NCBI GenBank assembly: GCA_947475445.1
Contig: CANJLC010000001.1
Span: 248,001 to 312,000 of the forward strand
DNA length: 64,000 bases
Reading direction: 5' to 3'
Source: Alphaproteobacteria bacterium
GTDB taxonomy: Bacteria > Pseudomonadota > Alphaproteobacteria > Micropepsales > Micropepsaceae
In this document: positions 57,543 to 64,000 of the stretch, in pieces
Layout of the letters: the number at the start of each line of letters is the position of its first letter
How positions within the stretch are numbered: position 1 is the first letter of the stretch
Translations under genes and position numbers: made by a program
Notes under the pieces: generated by a model
What the model was told of the DNA's origin: nothing
Databases searched by the model: none
Seen by the model: only the letters and a program-made list of their open reading frames with translations

Positions 57543-58079
57543 ATGACGGCAATCGCGCTGCCAGCGGGACTTGGGGGGTATCTGCGGCAGACGGCGCTGC
57601 CGCCGGTCGAGGACTGGCACCCCAGCCATTGCGGCGACAGCTTCATGCGCATCGCCCGCGACGGCGCCTGGTTTCACCAGGGCAGCCCCATCGGGCGCAA
57701 GGAACTGGTGCGGCTTTTCTCCACCATCCTGCGCAAGGATGCGGACGGCTTTGTGCTGGTCACCCCGGGTGAAAAACTTTCCATCCTCGTGGAAGACGCC
57801 CCCTTCATCGCCGTGCTGCTGGAGGTGGAAGGCGAGGGGCTGGGCCAGCGCCTGACCTTCACCACCAATGTCGGCGATGCCGTGCTGGCGGGAGCGGACC
57901 ATGCCCTGGCATTTCGCGTCACGGACGGCGCACCGGTTCCCTATCTCGATGTGCGGCGCGGCCTGCTGGCGCGCATCGCGCGCCCTGTCTATTACCAGCT
58001 GGCCGAACTGGCGGCGTCGCATGATGGCCGCATGGGCGTGTGGAGCGATGGCGTATTTTTCGCGTTTGATCCGTCATGA
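57543..58079 (+). CDS. DUF1285 family protein
   Basis: 178 residues with the DUF1285 landmarks WHPSHCGDSFMRIARDGAWFHQGSPIGRKELVRLFSTIL and LTFTTNVGDAVLAG, ending YYQLAELA. Two beta-rich domains of unknown function. It overlaps the Nudix gene by four bases (ATGA) and starts a four-gene coupled operon. Confidence 0.88.
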   Translation: MTAIALPAGLGGYLRQTALPPVEDWHPSHCGDSFMRIARDGAWFHQGSPIGRKELVRLFSTILRKDADGFVLVTPGEKLSILVEDAPFIAVLLEVEGEGLGQRLTFTTNVGDAVLAGADHALAFRVTDGAPVPYLDVRRGLLARIARPVYYQLAELAASHDGRMGVWSDGVFFAFDPS

Positions 58080-58708
58080 AGGCCCTTGTTGAAAATCCGC
58101 TGGCTGGCCTGCGGGCGGCGCTGCCGCAGACGCCGCAGGACAATGTGGGCCGCGACGATTACGCGCTCTATCCCGAAAAGCGCCAGGCCCGGTCCAGCCT
58201 TGTTCCCGCCTCGGTGCTGATCCCGGTGATCGCCCATCCCGAGCCCACCGTCCTTTTCACCCAGCGCACCGCGCATTTGTCGCATCACAGCGGCCAGGTC
58301 AGTTTCCCCGGCGGGCGGCGCGAGGCGCATGACCTTTCGCCGGTGCAAACCGCCTTGCGCGAAACCATGGAGGAAACCGGCATTGATCCGGCCCATGTCA
58401 GTCTGGCCGGATTCCTGCCGCGCTACTTGACCGGAACGGGCTTTGACATATCGCCGGTGGTGGGCGTGCTGGCGCCGGGCTTTGCCCTGAATCCCGATCC
58501 CCGGGAAGTGGCGGATGTTTTTGAAGTGCCACTATCCTTCTTTCTGGACCCCGCGAATGTGCAGCAGGCCAGCCGTGACAGGGACGGCTGGTTTCATACT
58601 TTCTATATATTCGAGCCTCCGGGCCGCCATATCTGGGGCATCACCGCGGCCATGCTGTTTGATTTGTCCGGGCGGCTGCGCACGGCGCGTGCTATTGAGG
58701 CGCCATGA
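58076..58708 (+). CDS. CoA pyrophosphatase (Nudix hydrolase, NudL-like)
   Basis: 210 residues. The Nudix box GGRREAHDLSPVQTALRETMEETG is preceded by the CoA-type motif LSHHSGQVSFPGG. It likely hydrolyses CoA or its derivatives to phosphopantetheine and ADP. Overlaps the cca start by four bases. Confidence 0.9.
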   Translation: MKALVENPLAGLRAALPQTPQDNVGRDDYALYPEKRQARSSLVPASVLIPVIAHPEPTVLFTQRTAHLSHHSGQVSFPGGRREAHDLSPVQTALRETMEETGIDPAHVSLAGFLPRYLTGTGFDISPVVGVLAPGFALNPDPREVADVFEVPLSFFLDPANVQQASRDRDGWFHTFYIFEPPGRHIWGITAAMLFDLSGRLRTARAIEAP

Positions 58709-59931
58709 GGATTGACCCCGCCAAACATGGCTGGCTGGAAGAGCCCGAAACGCGAGCCGTGATGCAGGCGCTGGGCAATGCCCGCTTTGTCGGCGGCGCG
58801 GTGCGCAATGCGCTGCTGGGGCTTGCCGTGGTCGACATTGACATCGCCGTGCCCCTGCCGCCGGAAGAAACCGTCCGGCTGCTGGAAGCGGCAAACATCA
58901 AGGCCATTCCCACCGGCTTTGAACATGGCACCGTCACCGCCATCAAGAATGGCAAGGTCTTTGAAGTCACCAGCCTGCGCCGCGATGTCGCCACCGATGG
59001 CCGCCGCGCCGTGGTGGCCTACACCAAGGCCTGGGACGAAGATGCCGCAAGGCGCGACTTCACCATGAACGCACTCTATGCCGCCGCAGATGGCGAGATT
59101 TTCGATTACCATGGCGGCATCCAGGATTTGATCGCCGGAAAGGTGCGCTTTGTCGGCGACGCCAGGGCCCGCATCGCGGAAGATTATTTGCGCATCCTGC
59201 GGCTGTTCCGCTTCCATGCCTGGTACGGCAAGGGCGAGATGGACGCCGAGGCCCTGCGTGCCGCGGCTGAAGGCAAGGCGGGCCTGGCGCAACTCTCGGG
59301 CGAGCGCATCGCCAAGGAAATATTGCGGCTTCTGGAATGCCCCAGTCCCGCGCCGGTTTTGCGCGTGATGGCGGCGTCCGGCATCCTGCCTGAAATCCTG
59401 CCCTTCGCGCTGCAGATGCCGCGGCTGGAACATCTGATCCAGATCGACGCCGAGAATGATTTTCCCCCCGATGCCATTTTGCGTCTGGCGGCGCTGCTGC
59501 CGGACGATCCGGTTGCCGCAAACGCCGTGGCAGGGCGGCTGAAACTGTCCAATGCCCAAACCGCGCGGCTGCTGGATCTGGCCGGAGCGACGGAAAAGAT
59601 CGTCTCTTATCTATCGGCCCAGGACGTGCGCCGCCTGCTTTATGAAATCACCGTGCCGCCTTTCAAGGACCGTGTACGGCTGGGCTGGGCCGCCAGTGCG
59701 CCCGGTGCGAACGCCATCGCGTGGCGCATGCTGCTGTCGGTGGCAGACGGCTGGGAAAGGCCGCGCTTTCCCCTTTCGGGCCATGATGTGATGCAGGCCG
59801 GCGTGCGCGAAGGCCAAAGCGTCGGCAAGGTGCTGGACGCGGTCGAGGCCTGGTGGATCGCCCAGGATTTTCCCGACGACGAAGCGGCGCTGGCGCAAAA
59901 GCTGAAAGATGCCGTGCGGGACCTGAAATGA
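58705..59931 (+). CDS. cca: CCA tRNA nucleotidyltransferase
   Basis: 408 residues, class II nucleotidyltransferase. RFVGGAVRNALLG, the catalytic Asp pair in DIDIAV, RRDFTMNALYAAADG and RFVGDARARIAEDYLRILRLFRFHA are clear. It adds or repairs CCA at tRNA 3' ends. Coupled to the Nudix and PP2C-like genes. Confidence 0.95.
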   Translation: MRIDPAKHGWLEEPETRAVMQALGNARFVGGAVRNALLGLAVVDIDIAVPLPPEETVRLLEAANIKAIPTGFEHGTVTAIKNGKVFEVTSLRRDVATDGRRAVVAYTKAWDEDAARRDFTMNALYAAADGEIFDYHGGIQDLIAGKVRFVGDARARIAEDYLRILRLFRFHAWYGKGEMDAEALRAAAEGKAGLAQLSGERIAKEILRLLECPSPAPVLRVMAASGILPEILPFALQMPRLEHLIQIDAENDFPPDAILRLAALLPDDPVAANAVAGRLKLSNAQTARLLDLAGATEKIVSYLSAQDVRRLLYEITVPPFKDRVRLGWAASAPGANAIAWRMLLSVADGWERPRFPLSGHDVMQAGVREGQSVGKVLDAVEAWWIAQDFPDDEAALAQKLKDAVRDLK

Positions 59932-60770
59932 GTTTTGTCCTGCTGGATTCGCTGTCCCTGCCCGGCGACGCCGCCAAGCCCAATGAAGACGCCTTCGCCC
60001 ATACGCACAGCGCCGCGCTGGTGATGGACGGCGCCACGCCGCTGGGTGAAAAGCTCATGCCGGGCCCCAGCGACGCGGCCTGGCTGGCCCAGTTCGGCAC
60101 GCGCCGCCTGATGGCGCATTTGCGTGACGGCAACGCGCCGCAGGATGCGCTGGCGCATGCGCTGGAAGACGCCAGGAAAAGTTTCGAGGCGCTGCGCCGC
60201 CGGCCCCTGCGCGAAAAATGGGAGACGCCCTGCGCCTCCATGATGCTGGTGGCCGAGACAAATTCGGGCACGGAATTTCTCTGGTATGGCGACTGCACCG
60301 CGCTGCTTTTGAAAAAGGACGGTTGCGAAATCATTGGCGACGGCTTCGACAGGCGCGGCCAGGAATCTGAGCGCGCCCGCCAGGTGGCGAAGGAAAAAAA
60401 CCTCAGCCCCGCGCCCGACCTCAACCGCCCGGAAATTCTTTCCCTGTTGCGCGCCTCGCGAAATAATATCAATCGCGGCAAGAACTGGCTGTTCTCGCCG
60501 GAGCCGCGCGCCGCAGCGCATGTCTCGCGCCACACCGCGCGCCCGGCGCAAGGCGACTTGTTGCTGATTGCCTCGGACGGTTTCCTGGCGCTGGCCACCG
60601 ATTATGGCCGCTATGACGCCATGGGCCTGGTGCAGGCGGCGCAAACCCAAACCCTCGCCGCACTGGGCGAGGAATTGCGCGCCGTGGAAAATGACGACGC
60701 CATGGGCGAAAAATTCGCCCGCTTCAAGAAATCCGATGATTCAACGGCGCTGCTGCTCGAGATTACGTAA
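59928..60770 (+). CDS. PP2C-family serine/threonine phosphatase-like protein
   Basis: 280 residues from the ATG at 59928, overlapping cca by four bases. PP2C-like motifs are KPNEDAFAHTHSAALVMDGA, FLWYGDCTALLL, LLLIASDGFLALAT and a terminal KSDDSTALLLEI with the metal-ligand Asp. The target protein is unknown. Confidence 0.8.
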   Translation: MSFVLLDSLSLPGDAAKPNEDAFAHTHSAALVMDGATPLGEKLMPGPSDAAWLAQFGTRRLMAHLRDGNAPQDALAHALEDARKSFEALRRRPLREKWETPCASMMLVAETNSGTEFLWYGDCTALLLKKDGCEIIGDGFDRRGQESERARQVAKEKNLSPAPDLNRPEILSLLRASRNNINRGKNWLFSPEPRAAAHVSRHTARPAQGDLLLIASDGFLALATDYGRYDAMGLVQAAQTQTLAALGEELRAVENDDAMGEKFARFKKSDDSTALLLEIT

Positions 60771-61368
60771 AGTGAGGCAGCGCCGCCATCACGTCCTGGC
60801 TGCCCTTGTAGATCATCTCCAGCGCGACATAGACGACGATTGCCAGGCCGACATACGAGATCCAGCGATATTTCTCCAGCAGCTTTGCGATGAAACTGGC
60901 GGCAAAACCCATCAGCGCCACCGACATCAAAAGCCCGATCACCAGCACATCCACGTGGCCGATGGCGGCGCCCGCCACCGCCAGCACATTGTCCAGCGAC
61001 ATGGACACATCGGCCAGCACGATTTGCGTGATGGCGCGCCGCAGCGAGGCGTTTGCATCCACCCCTGCATGCGCCTTGTCGTGCCCGCCGCGAATATCGC
61101 GCCAGAAGCGCCAGCTCACCCACAGCAGCAAGATGCCGCCCGCCAGCAGCAATCCGATGATCTGCAGCAAGGTCACGGCGGTCAGCGCCATGCCCACGCG
61201 CAGCACCACGGCGGCGACCAGGCCCCAGAACACGACTTTCTTGCGCATCGCGGCCGGCACGCGCGCGGCGGCCAGGCCGATGACCACGGCATTGTCGCCC
61301 GCCAGCACGATATCGATCATCAGCACCTGGAACAGCGCCGACAGTCCACCGGGATCGAACAGGGTCAT
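60763..61368 (-). CDS. TerC-family membrane protein (YjbE-like)
   Basis: 201 residues with about six helices. The conserved acidic motifs LMIDIVLAGDNAVVIGLA and IVLADVSMSLDNVLAVAG mark TerC/YjbE, proposed metal (Mn) exporters. The last bases overlap the end of the convergent PP2C gene. Confidence 0.88.
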   Translation of the reverse strand: MTLFDPGGLSALFQVLMIDIVLAGDNAVVIGLAAARVPAAMRKKVVFWGLVAAVVLRVGMALTAVTLLQIIGLLLAGGILLLWVSWRFWRDIRGGHDKAHAGVDANASLRRAITQIVLADVSMSLDNVLAVAGAAIGHVDVLVIGLLMSVALMGFAASFIAKLLEKYRWISYVGLAIVVYVALEMIYKGSQDVMAALPHFT

Positions 61369-61402
61369 GTGCACTTGGAAATACCTTTTGGTCTGCGGCT
61401 CT

Positions 61403-61882
61403 TTAGGTATCGCAACGGCCGCTTGGGGGAAACAACCCAGTCTGGCGCAGCGCCTCGCCCAGCACCATGGCGGCCGCCTGGGCGACATTGAGCGAGCGCA
61501 TCCCCGCCAGCATGGGAATCAGCAGCCGCGCGTCCGCCGCCGCATGCACGTCATCTGGCACCCCGGCGCTTTCCCGGCCCAAAAGCAGCGTATCAGTGGG
61601 GGCAAAGGTGAAATCGGCATAGGGCTGGGCCCCCTTGGTGGTCAGGAGCAGCAGCCTTTCTTGACCCTGGGCGGCCGGTTTGGCGCGATAGGCGGCCCAG
61701 GACTCATGCCGGGTCAGGTCCACCCCGGCCCGGTAATCCAGCCCGGACCTGCGGAAATTGCGGTCGCTGAGCAGAAATCCACAGGGCTCGATGATATCCA
61801 TCGCCACCCCCAGGCAGGCACAAAGCCGCATCAGGCTGCCCGCATTTTGGGGAATGTCGGGCTGATACAGGGCCAGGCGCAT
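61403..61882 (-). CDS. trmL: tRNA (cytidine/uridine-34 2'-O)-methyltransferase TrmL
   Basis: 159 residues, SPOUT fold. MRLALYQPDIPQNAGSLMRL, LLLGRESAGVPDDV and SLNVAQAAAMVLGEALRQTG form the trefoil knot and SAM site. It 2'-O-methylates the wobble base of leucine tRNAs. Divergent from petA. Confidence 0.94.
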   Translation of the reverse strand: MRLALYQPDIPQNAGSLMRLCACLGVAMDIIEPCGFLLSDRNFRRSGLDYRAGVDLTRHESWAAYRAKPAAQGQERLLLLTTKGAQPYADFTFAPTDTLLLGRESAGVPDDVHAAADARLLIPMLAGMRSLNVAQAAAMVLGEALRQTGLFPPSGRCDT

Positions 61883-62090
61883 CAGATTTGGTCCACTTTC
61901 GCCCAAGTTACGGTAGGAAAAGGCATTTTCTGCGTCATCGTGCCGCAAGACCCCCCAAATTCGACTCTCTATTTTACCGCGCGAACAGATCAAGTGTGCC
62001 GGATTCGCGGGGCCCGGCGCGTCACTGCGTCATTTCCAGTTCCGCAGCCGAATGTGGCAATAGTCTTTGGCTTATCAAAGGGTGGATGAC

Positions 62091-62660
62091 GTGGCAGCTA
62101 CGACTCATGACGCGGGCACGCGACGCGACTTTCTTTATGTGGCGTCCGGTGCAATGGGCGCCGTCGGCGTCGCCATGGTGGCCTGGCCCCTCATCGACCA
62201 GATGAACCCGTCCGCCGCCGCCCTGGCGCTGGCCTCCACCGAAATTGACATCGCGGCGATCCAGCCCGGCCAGCAGATTGTTTTCAAATGGCGCGGCCAG
62301 CCGCTTTTCGTGCGCCGCCGCACGCCGGCGGAAATCGCCTCCGCCAATGCGGTGGATGTCAGCACGCTGCCCGATCCCCTGGCGCGCAATGCCGGCAAGT
62401 CCGCCAGCGCGCCCGCCACCGATGCCGACCGCGTCGTCAAGCCGGAATGGCTGGTGCTGGTTGGCGTCTGCACCCATCTGGGCTGCACTCCCACTGTTTC
62501 CACGCCCGCCATGCCGGAAGGCGATTTCGGCGGCTGGCTCTGCCATTGCCATGGTTCGATGTACGACACGTCGGGCCGCATCAGGAAAGGGCCGGCGCCG
62601 CAGAACCTCGCCGTGCCGCCCTACGCGTTCCTGTCTGACACCCGCATCAAAGTCGGTTGA
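62091..62660 (+). CDS. petA: Ubiquinol-cytochrome c reductase iron-sulfur subunit (Rieske)
   Basis: 189 residues starting at the GTG 62091, which has AGGG eight bases upstream (TTG 62067 and GTG 62082 are alternatives). Twin-arginine signal-anchor ([20 protein letters not shown]), then Rieske boxes CTHLGC and CHCHGSMYD for the 2Fe-2S cluster. Heads the petABC operon of the bc1 complex. Confidence 0.95.
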   Translation: MAATTHDAGTRRDFLYVASGAMGAVGVAMVAWPLIDQMNPSAAALALASTEIDIAAIQPGQQIVFKWRGQPLFVRRRTPAEIASANAVDVSTLPDPLARNAGKSASAPATDADRVVKPEWLVLVGVCTHLGCTPTVSTPAMPEGDFGGWLCHCHGSMYDTSGRIRKGPAPQNLAVPPYAFLSDTRIKVG

Positions 62661-62671
62661 GGAGAACAAAA

Positions 62672-63928
62672 ATGTCAGGCCCTTCAACCTACAATCCCAA
62701 ATCCGGTTTCGAGAAGTGGATCGACGCGCGCCTGCCGCTGCCGCGCCTGATGCACGACACGATGCAGACCTTCCCCACGCCGCGTAACCTGAATATCTGG
62801 TACACCTTCGGCGGCATCCTGACTTTCTGCCTTATGGTGCAGATCGTCACCGGCATCGTGCTGGCGATGCATTATGTCGCCAATGCCGGCCTGGCCTTCG
62901 ACTCCGTCGAAAAGATCATGCGCGATGTCAATTACGGCTGGCTGATGCGATTCGTGCATGCCAACGGCGCCTCCATGTTCTTCCTTGCCGTCTACATCCA
63001 CATGTTCCGCGGCCTCTATTACGGCTCCTACAAGGCGCCGCGTGAAATGATCTGGATCCTGGGCGTGCTGATCTACCTGCTGATGATGGCCACGGCCTTC
63101 TTCGGCTATGTGCTGCCCTGGGGCCAGATGTCCTTCTGGGGCGCCACCGTCATCACCAACCTGTTCAGCGCCATTCCCGTGGTCGGCGGCCATATCGCCA
63201 CCTGGCTGTGGGGCGACTTCGCGGTTGGCGACGCCACCCTGAACCGCTTCTTCTCGCTGCACTATCTGCTGCCCTTCATCATCGCCGGCGTTGTCGGCCT
63301 GCATATCTGGGCGCTGCATGTGCCGGGCAACAACAATCCCCTGGGGATCGACGTGAACAGCCCGCAGGACACGGTGCCCTTCCACCCCTATTACACGGTC
63401 AAGGACGCCTTCTATCTCTGCCTGTTCGTGATCCTGTTCGCCGGCTTCGTGTTCTACGCGCCGGACTTCTTCGGCAACCCGGACAATTACCAGCCCGCCA
63501 ATCCGCTGGTGACGCCGCCGGACATCGTGCCCGAATGGTACCTGCTGCCCTTCTACGCCATGCTGCGCTCCGTCCCGGACAAGCTGATGGGCGTGATCGT
63601 GATGGGCGGCGCCATCGTCACCCTGTTCCTGATCCCCTGGCTGGACACCAGCCCGGTGCGTTCCTGCCGCTTCCGTCCCCTGATGAAGCAGTTCTTCTGG
63701 GGCCTGGTCGTGGTCTGCGTGGTGCTGGGATATTGCGGCGCGCAGAGCGTGGATGCCGTCAAGTTCGGCATTCCCATGGTCTGGGTGGCGCGTATCGCCT
63801 CGCTCTACTATTACGGCTTCTTCTGGGTGATCATGCCGCTGGTCGGCTGGTTCGAAACGCCCAAGCCGCTTCCCGCCTCCATCGCCCAATCCGTGCTCGG
63901 CGATTCCGCCGCAGCCGCTGCCGAGTGA
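62672..63928 (+). CDS. petB: Cytochrome b subunit of the bc1 complex
   Basis: 418 residues from the ATG at 62672. Heme-binding His appear in [23 protein letters not shown] and the [24 protein letters not shown] helix; the Qo-site PEWY motif is in [18 protein letters not shown]. Eight membrane helices. GGAGAA precedes the start. Confidence 0.98.
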   Translation: MSGPSTYNPKSGFEKWIDARLPLPRLMHDTMQTFPTPRNLNIWYTFGGILTFCLMVQIVTGIVLAMHYVANAGLAFDSVEKIMRDVNYGWLMRFVHANGASMFFLAVYIHMFRGLYYGSYKAPREMIWILGVLIYLLMMATAFFGYVLPWGQMSFWGATVITNLFSAIPVVGGHIATWLWGDFAVGDATLNRFFSLHYLLPFIIAGVVGLHIWALHVPGNNNPLGIDVNSPQDTVPFHPYYTVKDAFYLCLFVILFAGFVFYAPDFFGNPDNYQPANPLVTPPDIVPEWYLLPFYAMLRSVPDKLMGVIVMGGAIVTLFLIPWLDTSPVRSCRFRPLMKQFFWGLVVVCVVLGYCGAQSVDAVKFGIPMVWVARIASLYYYGFFWVIMPLVGWFETPKPLPASIAQSVLGDSAAAAAE

Positions 63929-63936
63929 GAACAACG

Positions 63937-64000
63937 ATGCGCATAGCTCTTCCTCTCGCTCTGGGTGTGACTCTGGGCCTGCTCGCTTCGGTTCCGGCCT
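63937..64000 (+). CDS. petC: Start of cytochrome c1 (petC), cut by window edge
   Basis: The ATG at 63937 encodes a signal-peptide-like start (MRIALPLALGVTLGLLASVP). Only 64 bases are in the window. Position after petB in the bc1 operon supports petC; the heme motif is outside. Confidence 0.75.
   Translation, partial: MRIALPLALGVTLGLLASVPA

Overview
The window is a stretch of high-GC alphaproteobacterial chromosome. The gene set supports that assignment: the CckA-CtrA cell-cycle phosphorelay with RcdA and TrcR, paired NtrBC and NtrYX systems, an IspD-IspF fusion, a GAAC-N7-GAAC type SOS box before recA, UbiX, and a cytochrome bc1 (petABC) operon. Genus cannot be read from the sequence alone. 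Almost all of the window is tightly packed housekeeping DNA. Gene ends commonly overlap by 1-8 bases, which points to translational coupling.

Layout. 1-6.5 kb: end of an M28-type metallopeptidase, a free-standing acyl-ACP/CoA ligase, lipA with a RatA/COQ10-like gene and a HAD hydrolase, then a secreted SGNH-like protein. 6.5-8.6 kb (minus): ispDF-pgpA-pncC. 8.7-17.8 kb (plus): ntrBC, a structured 357-base gap, ntrYX, a D-amino-acid aminotransferase, hfq and hflX. 17.9-26.4 kb: mazG, a GmhB-like phosphatase, three small envelope or unknown genes, and a six-gene minus-strand operon rlpA-dacF-tmk-holB-tatD-MBL hydrolase. 26.5-28.2 kb: an NHL-repeat protein, tRNA-Ser(TGA) and an IS3-family remnant. 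28.3-35.1 kb: cckA, a small lipoprotein, recA with an SOS box, and alaS. 35.1-44.9 kb: two YdcH-like genes flanking ubiX, a second acyl-CoA ligase with a histone-H1-like N-terminal tail, a DedA-like protein, trcR, a quinone oxidoreductase, a DUF1192 gene, rcdA, rpmE, an MsbA-like exporter and a paraoxonase-like protein. 44.9-48.0 kb: ctrA, divergent from a broken flagellar block in which a frameshifted fliI is joined directly to a beheaded flgL. 48.1-50.5 kb: mnmA, tRNA-Met(CAT), a truncated CheY-like receiver and a GNAT acetyltransferase. 50.5-57.4 kb (minus): a MoxR-DUF58-DUF4159-VWA operon ending in a small unrecognised gene. 57.5-64 kb: DUF1285-Nudix-cca-PP2C operon, a TerC-like protein, trmL, petA, petB and the start of petC.

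How the genes connect. CckA (sensor), CtrA (effector), RcdA (adaptor for ClpXP proteolysis of CtrA) and TrcR all lie within about 17 kb, and CtrA ends in the Ala-Ala typical of a ClpX-recognised C terminus. The neighbouring fliI and flgL belong to the flagellar functions that CtrA classically controls, but both look dead here. Two nitrogen-type two-component systems, ntrBC and ntrYX, sit back to back.

Most unusual points: the fliI/flgL lesions (a 9-G tract plus a deletion-type junction), a lysine-rich DNA-binding-like tail on an acyl-CoA ligase, a 16-bp hairpin that pairs the ubiX start codon and puts its ribosome-binding site in the loop, a possible leaderless ntrB transcript, an unusually structured gap between ntrC and ntrY, and a small unknown gene coupled to the MoxR/VWA operon. 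No CRISPR array, prophage, secretion system or biosynthetic cluster is visible, and no convincing wholly new multi-gene system was found.
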